Of a stretch of DNA of 14,332 nucleotides, positions 1 through 6,501 are shown in pieces. The translations under genes and the position numbers were made by a program. Under the pieces are notes generated by a model. It was not told the origin of the DNA. It made no database searches and saw only the letters and a program-made list of their open reading frames with translations. The stretch is from Holosporales bacterium (lineage in GTDB: Bacteria > Pseudomonadota > Alphaproteobacteria > RUG11792), in assembly GCA_031279295.1 (NCBI GenBank), contig JAITIT010000014.1:1-14332 (forward strand), read 5' to 3'. Numbering within the stretch: the first letter of the stretch is position 1; the number at the start of each line of letters is the position of its first letter.

Positions 1-55
1 AGAGCATTTTGATATCTATGGTTTCATTTGTAGGCTGCGACATGAGACAAGTCAT
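1..55 (-). CDS. possible 5' end of a gene leaving the window
   Basis: On the minus strand one frame is open from ATG at 55-53 to the left edge, with a second in-frame ATG at 43-41. The later start would give MSQPTNETIDIKML. The same frame has stops just upstream, so this would be a gene start, not the middle of a gene. It would lie codirectionally downstream of rel, about 85-100 bp after its stop. No clear ribosome binding site is seen. Only 14-18 codons are visible, too few to identify the product. Two plus-strand frames are also open from the edge to stops near 68-72, so the assignment is tentative. The remaining bases to 140 show no other signal. Confidence 0.3.
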   Translation of the reverse strand, partial: MTCLMSQPTNETIDIKML

Positions 56-140
56 GGTGCGGGAGAGTAGGTAGGTTCCATATCATGCTTAAGCAGGCCG
101 ATGTAGATCCAAGGCCTTCACCTGTAAATACATCGACGAC

Positions 141-2273
141 CTATTCCCTAACGACTTTATTGATGAATGGCACACTCCTGAGAGCGGCATTGATCATGAT
201 TAGCTGCACGATGTCAGCAACCTCCACCTCGACCTGTATCTGAAATACGTTATCGTACCTCTCTCCAACCTTGAGGTTAACGATGGTACCTCCTTTGCTC
301 TCGATGACAGTCGCTATCTCTGACAAATTACCTGGTTCATACGTCGATGTAATATGCAATCCCACTGGATATTTTTTGTTTGCTTCGAAGGCTTTCTTGC
401 TCCAGGCTAAATCCACTACCCTAGAGTTTGCCTCCTGCGCTCTCTCTGGAAAAACCTGGCATTTTTCGATATGTATCTCGATTCCGACATCCTCTATAGC
501 AACCCCCACAATCCTATCACCTGGTATTGGAGAGCAGCATGCTACAGGTACGACCGGTAAATCCGGAAGACCGAAGATTGGTAACTTATCTTCGCTATTG
601 ATGTTGCTGACCTGTTTCTCCACTATATACAGATCAAGGTTCAGGCTCCTGATTTCGTTGTAGCTCACGATGATCTCCCTCATTGTGAGCTGTGCACTTC
701 CAATCGCGTAGAACATCTGGGATGGTGCATTAAATTTCAGAGCCTTGCATATTTGCTTCACCTCGGTCTCATTAACATCAATGTTGTACCGCTCGATGCA
801 ATCGTAAAAATTGCTCTTGCCGATCATCGTTATGCGTTCCCTCTCGAACGCACTGAGGAACTTCTTGATCGCTGTTTTGGCCTTGATTGTTGTTACATAC
901 CCTTCCCACGCTAGACTAGGAACCTGCTTAGGATCTACGACGATCTCAATCTGATCTCCGTTCTCCACTATGGTTCTCAACGGTACCGGACTTCCATTTA
1001 TCTTGGCAACTGATGCATGGTTCCCTATGTCCGAGTGTATTGAGTACGCAAAGTCGAGTACTGATGACCCACGTGGAAGTGACATTATTGTCCCCTTTGG
1101 GGTGATACAAAACACAGTGTCAGACAAAATTTCCGTTTTGGAGTTCGCGAGGAACTCCTCTATGTTGGAGGTGTTCTCCAGTATGCTCACAAGGTTTCTT
1201 ATCCAGCGATAATCATTTGGCTTCCTCTGTTTCTGCGATCCGTTGGTTTTGTAGTCACAGTGCGCCGCTATGCCAAACTCTGCAATCTGGTGCATCTCCT
1301 TCGTCCTGATTTGAATCTCCACACGTTTGTTAAGAGGACCTATCACGCATGTATGAAGCGACTGATAGCTGTTGTTTTTTGGAGTACTGATATAGTCACG
1401 GAAGCGACCAGGTATCACGAGGTAGTTCCTATGAACGCACCCCAGCATTTGATAGCACTGAGCAATGGAGTCCACGATTATCCGAAACGCCATTATATCG
1501 GCGAGCTGCTCAAATGAGATATTACGTACCTTTATCTTTTCCCAGATCGAGTACGGTGCTTTAAGCCTACCTGTGATGATGCATGGTATATCAATATTCA
1601 GGGCTAACTGCCGTATCTCCTCCGTAATGCTAGAGATCATATTTTCTGACACATCATACAAGTGCTTCAGTCTGGACTTTATCGATTTGTAGATCTCTGG
1701 ATGCAGCTCTGCAAATGCGATATCTTGCAGTTCATCCTTTATTCCTACCATCCCTATTCTCTCTGCGAGTGGTGCATAGATCTCCAAGGTTTCCTTTGCT
1801 ATATATAATCGCCTCAGTTTTTTCTTGAATTTCAAGGTACGCATGTTGTGGAGGCGATCTGCTAATTTGATGATGAGAACTCTGATATCAGATGCAGCCG
1901 ATATTAGGAGCTTCCTAAAATTTTCGGTCTGCCGTTCGGCTAGCGATGAGGACTCAAACTTTGAAAGCTTGGTTACGCCATCTACAATCTTCGCCACCTT
2001 CTCACTAAAACACTCTGCTATTTCCTCGTACGTAGCATCTGTATCTTCAATGGTATCATGCAATATACCGGCGATCACGGTGTTCTGATCCATTTTCAGA
2101 GATATCAGGATCTCAGCTACCTCAATAGGATGAGAAAAAAATGGATCTCCAGACTCTCGAAGCTGTGTGCCATGTTTCTCTAGCGTAAATATGTACGCGC
2201 GCTTGATTAATTCTTCATCGACGTCTGCACAATATTCCCTGATTCCGGAAATGAGATCTTGCTGAGTTACCAA
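141..2273 (-). CDS. rel: bifunctional (p)ppGpp synthetase/hydrolase (Rel/SpoT, RSH family)
   Basis: Makes and degrades the alarmone (p)ppGpp, the cytoplasmic stringent-response signal. From a TTG start at 2273 (710 aa) the family domains occur in order. The HD hydrolase domain keeps R39, H48, H72-D73, E76-D77, D139 and N143. The synthetase domain keeps GR-K (R236), D259, R290-F-R-D293 (the RxKD class typical of bifunctional enzymes), K299, Y303 and the EIQIRT motif (E319). A TGS domain (VFCITPKG onward), the CCSPIPGD zinc-finger/CC motif and a C-terminal ACT domain follow. The hydrolase residues keep a constant offset of five from the streptococcal Rel numbering as I recall it, which supports the TTG at 2273 over the TTG at 2291; no ATG lies near. 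Upstream is an 83-101 bp gap after atpF, with a weak -10-like TAGAAT at 2311-2306. All catalytic residues are present, so both activities are expected. Confidence 0.95.
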   Translation of the reverse strand: MVTQQDLISGIREYCADVDEELIKRAYIFTLEKHGTQLRESGDPFFSHPIEVAEILISLKMDQNTVIAGILHDTIEDTDATYEEIAECFSEKVAKIVDGVTKLSKFESSSLAERQTENFRKLLISAASDIRVLIIKLADRLHNMRTLKFKKKLRRLYIAKETLEIYAPLAERIGMVGIKDELQDIAFAELHPEIYKSIKSRLKHLYDVSENMISSITEEIRQLALNIDIPCIITGRLKAPYSIWEKIKVRNISFEQLADIMAFRIIVDSIAQCYQMLGCVHRNYLVIPGRFRDYISTPKNNSYQSLHTCVIGPLNKRVEIQIRTKEMHQIAEFGIAAHCDYKTNGSQKQRKPNDYRWIRNLVSILENTSNIEEFLANSKTEILSDTVFCITPKGTIMSLPRGSSVLDFAYSIHSDIGNHASVAKINGSPVPLRTIVENGDQIEIVVDPKQVPSLAWEGYVTTIKAKTAIKKFLSAFERERITMIGKSNFYDCIERYNIDVNETEVKQICKALKFNAPSQMFYAIGSAQLTMREIIVSYNEIRSLNLDLYIVEKQVSNINSEDKLPIFGLPDLPVVPVACCSPIPGDRIVGVAIEDVGIEIHIEKCQVFPERAQEANSRVVDLAWSKKAFEANKKYPVGLHITSTYEPGNLSEIATVIESKGGTIVNLKVGERYDNVFQIQVEVEVADIVQLIMINAALRSVPFINKVVRE

Positions 2274-2374
2274 GATGAGCCAGACAGTCAACGTCCCATA
2301 ATTTTATTCTAGATCGTTAACCATGAATTTGCTTCAAATTTTTCGTAGCCTCCCGCGGATACTATAGATGTTAT

Positions 2375-2884
2375 CTACTCCCTACCTACCAGTTCGTCTA
2401 CGAGTTTCTCAAGCATATCCATCGAGATATCTATCGCGTTGTTTTGTAGCTTCCTATCGTCCCGCGATTTTTGCAATCTCTCAGAAAGCTTCGCCATTAC
2501 CAATGAGACGACTTTGTTATGGAGCTCCGCCATTAATCCAGCACGGATCCTCGCAATTGCTACGTCGTACTCTTTCTGCTTCGTTTCCATAATGGCCGCA
2601 ATTTTAGCAGCCGCCTTCCCCGTAATCTTCCTAGCCTCCTCCTCAGCAGCAATGACTGATTTTTCTATCTCAGCTGCCGCTTCTTCCAGGTTGATATTCA
2701 ACTGCTTGAGCTGTAGTTCGGTTTCCTTCTTACGCAATTCAAGTGCACAGATTCGCGATCTTACGTCTTCCACTTCACGATTCAGCGAGGATTTTATCTT
2801 GCCATATGCCAGCTTCCATAGCACCACCACCATACCGATGAAACTCACCACCAGATACGTGTGAATGTCTTGCAGAACGTTCAT
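2375..2884 (-). CDS. atpF: F0F1 ATP synthase subunit b
   Basis: Subunit b of the membrane F0 sector. With b' it forms the peripheral stalk that holds F1 still against the rotating c-ring. The 169-aa protein has one N-terminal membrane segment (about residues 9-27, VSFIGMVVVLWKL). A long charged Ala/Glu/Lys-rich coiled coil (about 30-150) follows, the usual build of the family. It starts 20 bp after the atpF' stop and is the last gene of the atpB-atpE-atpF'-atpF cluster. Sequence of b subunits is poorly conserved, so the call rests on architecture and position. Confidence 0.9.
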   Translation of the reverse strand: MNVLQDIHTYLVVSFIGMVVVLWKLAYGKIKSSLNREVEDVRSRICALELRKKETELQLKQLNINLEEAAAEIEKSVIAAEEEARKITGKAAAKIAAIMETKQKEYDVAIARIRAGLMAELHNKVVSLVMAKLSERLQKSRDDRKLQNNAIDISMDMLEKLVDELVGRE

Positions 2885-2904
2885 TGTAATCCTTCCCTAC
2901 TCCT

Positions 2905-3348
2905 CTACGAGGCCTTAAAAAATAACCTCTCGAAGATAATCTGTGCCGTGATATCAATCTGTATCTTGAGTGTAGTTTCCAGGTTCCCAAGTTCATCATT
3001 TAGCCTCTTATGTGTCTCATTGAGAATTGTATCGTTCTCTGCTTTTATGAGTCCGATTTGCTCCCTTAGTGTCACATCAGATTTTTCAATTGCGACCTTC
3101 ACGATCGCAGACACACTCCTAAGCCGGTCTTCTTTTAGTCTCTCTATTTCCGCCTCCATTCTCGCTATCTCAGTCTCTGCGCTCTCCACCAGGCTCCGTT
3201 CCTTTGCCATGAAAGCATCACGCTTTGAGAGAATACTATTAATCCTCGGTATAACCCGCCTCTTAAGAAATATGAAGAGCACTGACAAACACACACCTAG
3301 CCAGAACAGCTGAGATATGTAAGACGACGAATCAAGTTGCGGCAACAT
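2905..3348 (-). CDS. atpF': F0F1 ATP synthase subunit b'
   Basis: Second peripheral-stalk subunit, found beside b in alphaproteobacteria, cyanobacteria and chloroplasts. The 147-aa protein begins MLPQLDSSSYISQLFWLGV, the typical b' start (PQLD, then QLFWL). A single membrane helix (about 11-28) leads into an R-P-R turn and a heptad-rich coiled coil. It lies 27 bp after atpE and 20 bp before atpF. The pairing of a b'-type with a b-type gene is a good marker of the alphaproteobacterial F0 operon. Confidence 0.92.
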   Translation of the reverse strand: MLPQLDSSSYISQLFWLGVCLSVLFIFLKRRVIPRINSILSKRDAFMAKERSLVESAETEIARMEAEIERLKEDRLRSVSAIVKVAIEKSDVTLREQIGLIKAENDTILNETHKRLNDELGNLETTLKIQIDITAQIIFERLFFKAS

Positions 3349-3375
3349 ACTATGCGCCCCCTATGGGCACCACAA

Positions 3376-3603
3376 TTATGCAGTGAAGAGAATAATCATG
3401 GCAACGACGAAGGCGAGCAACGCTATCGACTCAACCAACGCGAAGCACAACATGCTCGATGCCATCAGGTCGTTCTTGGCAGAGGGGTTCCGTCCTATGG
3501 AATCTATGAGTGATGAAAATAGCTTCCCAAGACCGATACCAACACCGAACAACGGCAGCACCGCTATTCCGGCTCCTATTAACTTTGCTGCTCCTACATC
3601 CAT
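3376..3603 (-). CDS. atpE: F0F1 ATP synthase subunit c
   Basis: Proteolipid of the rotating c-ring. The 75-aa protein has two membrane helices. Helix 1 carries the GxGxGxG packing motif (G20, G22, G24, G26). The polar loop has the conserved R38-N39-P40 that contacts F1. Helix 2 carries the proton-carrying carboxylate E58 in ALVESIALLAF. No extra acidic residue suggesting a sodium site is obvious. It starts 23 bp after atpB, and the ATG at 3603 gives the standard MD(V/L)xAAK N-terminus. Confidence 0.96.
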   Translation of the reverse strand: MDVGAAKLIGAGIAVLPLFGVGIGLGKLFSSLIDSIGRNPSAKNDLMASSMLCFALVESIALLAFVVAMIILFTA

Positions 3604-3626
3604 TTTGCAATTGTCCTTTCAACTAA

Positions 3627-4376
3627 TTAGTGTGACGCAGTGCCAAGTGACTCCGCTATATACATACATGACAATACCACAAATACGTACGCCTGCAACC
3701 CACAAACTGCAAGCTTAAAAATGTCTAACAAAATGTCGAACGTGATTGGCATAATGGCTAACGGCGTTAGTATAGTTACACCAGCGGCTGACACCGCAAA
3801 CCCCGCGATCACCTTGATCATGATATGACCAGCCACCATGTTTGCAAAGAGCCTAACACCTAGGCTAATCGGCCTAAACAAAAACGACATCAGCTCTATA
3901 ACGACAAAAAATGGCGTGAGATAACCTGGGATCCCAGCGGGGCAAAAATGCCTGATATACTGCGTGCCCTGCATACGTATCCCGACAACGATCGAAGTTA
4001 CAAAGACAGCCATCGCAATCCCGATAGTAACGATAATCTGACTGGTAAACGAGAACGCATACGGTAGTAATCCAATCATGTTTCCGATTGCTAGGAACAG
4101 GAACAATGTAACGGCATATGGGAACACAACATCTCCTCTGGTACCTACGTTGACTTTCACCACATTACCGACGAAGAAGAACAGCTTCTCCACAACAACC
4201 TGCAGCCGCGTCGGTACCAGCTCTTTGTTCGACGTCCCGAACCACAGCACCACGCATGCAATACCAACGACCAACATCATGAAAATCGACGAGTTCGTAA
4301 TGGAGACGTCCAAGCCACATATGCTAATCGGCAGAATTTTGTGCACCTCAAACGATGACATCGGGTCATGTGACAT
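3627..4376 (-). CDS. atpB: F0F1 ATP synthase subunit a
   Basis: Stator subunit a, which forms the proton half-channels at the c-ring. The 249-aa protein is strongly hydrophobic. It has the key arginine in SLGVRLFANMVAGH and the C-terminal helix pair (LAVCGLQAYVFVVLSCMYI). The N-terminus MSHDPMSSFEVHKILPI matches the alphaproteobacterial pattern, so I use the ATG at 4376. A TTG one codon upstream is open, but the ATG has AGGGA a few bases ahead. It is first in the F0 cluster. A promoter with an extended -10 lies at 4418-4410, giving a predicted 5' leader of about 27 nt. No atpI gene precedes it. Confidence 0.95.
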   Translation of the reverse strand: MSHDPMSSFEVHKILPISICGLDVSITNSSIFMMLVVGIACVVLWFGTSNKELVPTRLQVVVEKLFFFVGNVVKVNVGTRGDVVFPYAVTLFLFLAIGNMIGLLPYAFSFTSQIIVTIGIAMAVFVTSIVVGIRMQGTQYIRHFCPAGIPGYLTPFFVVIELMSFLFRPISLGVRLFANMVAGHIMIKVIAGFAVSAAGVTILTPLAIMPITFDILLDIFKLAVCGLQAYVFVVLSCMYIAESLGTASH

Positions 4377-4404
4377 CAATCCCTGCGCTCTCCAAAGAGA
4401 CTAC

Positions 4405-4434
4405 TTGACAGTATACCATACAACGTACTACAAT
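4405..4434 (+). promoter_or_regulatory. plus-strand sigma70-like promoter without an assigned gene
   Basis: A perfect TTGACA (4405-4410) is followed after 18 bp by TACAAT (4429-4434). This would start a transcript near 4441, directed away from atpB into the 390-bp non-coding stretch. It overlaps the atpB -10 element, so the two promoters could not be occupied together. No convincing plus-strand gene lies downstream, so either a small RNA is made or the match is fortuitous. Confidence 0.45.
4410..4418 (-). promoter_or_regulatory. extended -10 promoter of the atpB operon
   Basis: On the minus strand TGG-TATACT is an extended -10 element (TGnTATAAT type) placed about 27 nt plus a normal -10/+1 gap before the atpB ATG. 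No good -35 is seen at 16-18 bp, which fits an extended -10 promoter. Its hexamer shares base 4410 with a -35 box of the opposite strand. Confidence 0.6.
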
Positions 4435-4450
4435 GTACACGTGTGGTACA
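4425..4450. promoter_or_regulatory. operator-like palindrome cluster upstream of atpB
   Basis: Three GTAC palindromes begin at 4425, 4435 and 4446, spaced 10 and 11 bp, about one helical turn. The last two form the inverted repeat TGTAC-N7-GTACA (4434-4450). The cluster sits about 20-47 bp upstream of the predicted atpB transcription start and covers the start of the opposite promoter, a position suited to a repressor or activator. The binding protein is unknown. Confidence 0.35.
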
Positions 4451-4478
4451 CATATTCCCAGAATCAGCATCCAACCCC

Positions 4479-4500
4479 TAGCCTGTTTCATGACAGGCTA
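4479..4500. repeat. perfect hairpin 1
   Basis: TAGCCTGT (4479-4486) and ACAGGCTA (4493-4500) form a perfect 8-bp stem with a 6-nt loop. No T-run follows on either strand, so it is not a classic terminator. In a plus-strand RNA starting near 4441 it would lie 40-60 nt from the 5' end. Confidence 0.55.
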
Positions 4501-4511
4501 TAACTATTGGA

Positions 4512-4527
4512 AGAGATTGAAATCTCT
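4512..4527. repeat. perfect hairpin 2
   Basis: AGAGATT (4512-4518) and AATCTCT (4521-4527) are a perfect inverted repeat with two central bases, or a 6-bp stem with a tetraloop. An outer TTG/CAA pairing is possible with a small bulge. It is 11 bp from hairpin 1, and no T-run follows. Confidence 0.5.
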
Positions 4528-4603
4528 CAATGTGTTAACTCCATACGAATATATGGGAGGCCCACAGCGTGGCTCCATGATCGCACAGATTGTCCAAGCA
4601 GTC

Positions 4604-4653
4604 CTAGAATCTGCATGTCACGAGATGGTAGGCTTATAACATCAAACACTTAA
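4604..4653 (-). repeat. dispersed repeat, copy A
   Basis: Shares with copy B (14109-14156, opposite orientation) an 18-bp identical block, a 12-bp identical block and a CTAGA block in the same order. Read on the plus strand these are CTAGA at 4604-4608, GTCACGAGATGG at 4617-4628 and ATAACATCAAACACTTAA at 4636-4653. The spacers differ in sequence, and each differs by one base in length between copies. No common reading frame is evident. It could be a non-coding element or the remnant of a duplicated sequence. Confidence 0.65.
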
Positions 4654-4831
4654 TCTGAACTGCTGCCTCGAATAAACAGGCGGGGGTAGCATACCTCGTG
4701 GTTCTCACCTTTTGCTCCTACATAAGGAGGTATGGCTCAAGTAATATCCGTGTCTTGTCTGATATGCCGTATCGATGATGTGCTAGTTCTATGAAGTCAA
4801 TTTAAAGCTGTAAACAAATAGGGGGGGTGTA

Positions 4832-5632
4832 TCACAATTTATTTTGTCTCTCACTCCCAAAGAACTCGCCGTACCACTCGTTGATTAGTGGGGAAATCGT
4901 ATCTCGTGCAAGATCATCCATGGAGTATATCCCGTTATCTTGCCGGACTAACCACTTGGCGACCTTCACCGCCCCCTTAGCGAAGATCTCCTTCGAGTAC
5001 GCTTCGTGCCTGATCTTCAGGCTTTCGTTGCTACCGATAAAAGCAACCTCATGTGTACCAACGACCATCCCACTCCTCTGTACAGAGAATCCTATCTCCC
5101 CACGTTTCCGTTGTTCGATAATTCCATACCTCATAAAGTTAGCAACATCATCAAACTCCCGATTCCGCGCTCTTGCGATAGTACGCCCTAACATTAGTGC
5201 AGTTCCAGATGGAGCATCCTTCTTCATCCTATGGTGACTCTCAAAGATCTCTACATCATAGTCTTCGTCCATGATCTTCGCGAGCAGGTGCACAGTGAAA
5301 TTCAACATTGCTACCAATGGGCTCATGTTTGGAGAGCAAAAAACTGGGGCGTGAGTTGCACATTCATTCATCAGCTCATGATGCACCTTAGACAATCCTG
5401 TGGTTCCTATAACAATCGGAATATACGACTTGCTACTTGCCGCGTAGCGCAACATTGCCTCTGTAGCAAGCGGACATGAGAAGTCTATGATGATATCGGA
5501 GCAACCGAACATAACCTCGACATTGTCTCTGCGCGATACCTTGCCTGTTATCGCGAAGCCACCTTCTTGCAGCAACGCCTTCACGACCAATCCTCCCATC
5601 GTTCCGGTTGCCCCTAAGACAGATACCTTCAT
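4832..5632 (-). CDS. dapB: 4-hydroxy-tetrahydrodipicolinate reductase
   Basis: Reduces 4-hydroxy-tetrahydrodipicolinate with NAD(P)H in the diaminopimelate/lysine pathway, which supplies peptidoglycan cross-links. From the ATG at 5632 the protein has 266 aa. Visible motifs are the nucleotide-binding GATGTMGG (7-14), GTTG (76-79), SPNMS (100-104) and the substrate/catalytic signature ESHHRMKKDAPSGTA (131-145) with His133-His134 and Lys137. An in-frame GTG at 5647 is possible, but the ATG gives the standard MKVxVxGxxGxMG start and has GGTGA about 11 bases upstream. It follows ssb by 18 bp, so the two genes are probably cotranscribed. No hairpin terminator is seen after it. Confidence 0.96.
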   Translation of the reverse strand: MKVSVLGATGTMGGLVVKALLQEGGFAITGKVSRRDNVEVMFGCSDIIIDFSCPLATEAMLRYAASSKSYIPIVIGTTGLSKVHHELMNECATHAPVFCSPNMSPLVAMLNFTVHLLAKIMDEDYDVEIFESHHRMKKDAPSGTALMLGRTIARARNREFDDVANFMRYGIIEQRKRGEIGFSVQRSGMVVGTHEVAFIGSNESLKIRHEAYSKEIFAKGAVKVAKWLVRQDNGIYSMDDLARDTISPLINEWYGEFFGSERQNKL

Positions 5633-5650
5633 GATAGCAGAACTCACCGA

Positions 5651-6079
5651 TTAGAACGGTACGTCATCATCAATTGGAATATCGTGTGGAGACTCATCAT
5701 TCCTAGCATCGAACTCGCCATCATTTCTCCTGGAGTCCAAAATCATCAGCTCCCCTCGAAACCTTCCGATGACAATCTCCGTGACATACCTATCAACCCC
5801 AGTCTGATCGGTCCATTTTCTCGTCTGCAATTGTCCCTCGATATAAAGCTTTGTCCCTTTCTTTACGTACCGTTCTATGATCTCAGCAAGCTTGTCATTG
5901 AACACAGTAACACGATGCCACTCTGCCTTATCCCTTCGCTCACCTGTCGCCTTATCCCTCCAAGACTCACTGGTAGCTATACTGAACGAAGCAACCCTCG
6001 TCCCATCAGGCATGAAACGAACATCGGGATCCTTCCCCAAGTTTCCGATTAACATTACCTTATTTAGAGAACCAGCCAT
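5651..6079 (-). CDS. ssb: single-stranded DNA-binding protein
   Basis: Coats ssDNA during replication, recombination and repair, and recruits partners. The 142-aa protein has the bacterial OB-fold pattern: SLNKVMLIGNLGKDPDVR at the start, then EWHRVTVFNDKLAEI and Y-KKGTKLYIEGQLQTRKW. A short acidic linker ends in the canonical tip DDDVPF that binds partner proteins. I choose the ATG at 6079 because GGAGAG lies just upstream and the family starts MAGSLNKV. The frame extends back to an ATG at 6121, but that codon lies inside the predicted promoter spacer. It heads the ssb-dapB unit, divergent from the tRNA-lpxK unit. Confidence 0.97.
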   Translation of the reverse strand: MAGSLNKVMLIGNLGKDPDVRFMPDGTRVASFSIATSESWRDKATGERRDKAEWHRVTVFNDKLAEIIERYVKKGTKLYIEGQLQTRKWTDQTGVDRYVTEIVIGRFRGELMILDSRRNDGEFDARNDESPHDIPIDDDVPF

Positions 6080-6109
6080 CGAACTCTCCGCCCGTCTATA
6101 TACCATGGT

Positions 6110-6138
6110 ATTGTACCTCATTTACAGTGAACGTGTAA
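6110..6138 (-). promoter_or_regulatory. ssb-dapB promoter
   Basis: On the minus strand TTACAC (6138-6133) and TACAAT (6115-6110) are separated by 17 bp. Transcription would start near 6103, about 24 nt before the ssb ATG at 6079. This spacing also supports that start codon over the upstream ATG. Confidence 0.6.
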
Positions 6139-6249
6139 AAATAATTAGAGCTGTCTCCAGAGCCAGTCATCACGAAAATGAGTCCAGTTCCAAACAGCAT
6201 AGTGTCTCATTATCTATCACCTTTTGTCAGTTCCTCTCCCCAGTCATAA

Positions 6250-6277
6250 TTGACATAATCTACAGGCCTGGTATAAA
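6250..6277 (+). promoter_or_regulatory. promoter of the tRNA-Tyr/tRNA-Gly/lpxK unit
   Basis: Perfect -35 TTGACA (6250-6255), 16-bp spacer and TATAAA (6272-6277) preceded by TGG, an extended -10. The expected start is near 6284, about 11 nt ahead of the mature tRNA-Tyr. This is the strongest promoter match in the window, as expected for stable RNA genes. Confidence 0.8.
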
Positions 6278-6294
6278 CTAACCAGTAGTGAGTG

Positions 6295-6380
6295 GGAAGG
6301 GTGGCCGAGTGGTTAAAGGCAGCAGACTGTAAATCTGCCGACGTTAGTCTACGTAAGTTCGAATCTTACCCCTTCCACCA
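6295..6380 (+). tRNA. tRNA-Tyr (anticodon GTA)
   Basis: An 86-nt class II tRNA with a long variable arm. The acceptor stem GGAAGGG pairs with CCCTTCC and the CCA end is encoded. The anticodon stem is GCAGA/TCTGC around loop CTGTAAA (GTA at 6329-6331). The T arm has GTTCGAATC. tRNA-Gly begins 13 bp later. Confidence 0.97.
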
Positions 6381-6393
6381 CGAGAGTATAGTA

Positions 6394-6467
6394 GCGGGTG
6401 TAGCTTAATGGTAAAGCCCCAGCCTTCCAAGCTGGCTACGTGGGTTCGATTCCCATCACCCGCTCCA
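6394..6467 (+). tRNA. tRNA-Gly (anticodon TCC)
   Basis: A 74-nt tRNA. The acceptor stem GCGGGTG pairs with CACCCGC, followed by discriminator T and encoded CCA. The anticodon stem is CCAGC/GCTGG with loop CTTCCAA (TCC at 6426-6428). The T arm has GGTTCGATTCC. It follows tRNA-Tyr, an order also seen in the E. coli tyrU-glyT cluster, and precedes lpxK by 34 bp, so transcription probably reads through. Confidence 0.97.
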
Positions 6468-6501
6468 AGAACGTAATAAAAGGAATGAGGTTATTTTAGT
6501 T

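Larger units (their letters stand above)
4380..4831. other. 452-bp region without a recognised gene between dapB and atpB
   Basis: Both flanking genes run on the minus strand. No frame encodes anything resembling AtpI or another known protein. The longest plus-strand reading (4433-4639, 68 codons) has no family resemblance. The region holds the atpB promoter, an opposed promoter, the GTAC cluster, two perfect hairpins, one copy of a dispersed repeat, an AAGGAGGT-like string at 4724-4731 and a run of seven G at 4821-4827 directly after the dapB stop. It could be a small RNA locus or decayed sequence. Confidence 0.6.

Noticed and set aside
30..85. Possible 3' part of a 5S rRNA (GGGAGAGTAGGT after a hairpin)
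   Set aside because: The loop E-like string matches, but the universally conserved CGAAC/GAAGTGAAA part that should lie in bases 1-25 is absent.
4433..4639. 68-codon plus-strand frame in the dapB-atpB gap
   Set aside because: No family resemblance, no ribosome binding site, and it runs through the hairpins and repeat copy A, whose reading frame is not kept in copy B.
4732..4794. 20-aa frame with AAGGAGG directly before its ATG
   Set aside because: The spacer is only 1 base, too short for initiation, and the peptide resembles nothing known.
4821..4827. Run of seven G as a phase-variation tract
   Set aside because: It lies after the dapB stop codon, outside any coding frame or promoter spacer.
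6080..6121. Fourteen-codon N-terminal extension of SSB
   Set aside because: The upstream ATG lies inside the predicted promoter, and the downstream ATG has a ribosome binding site and the family N-terminus.
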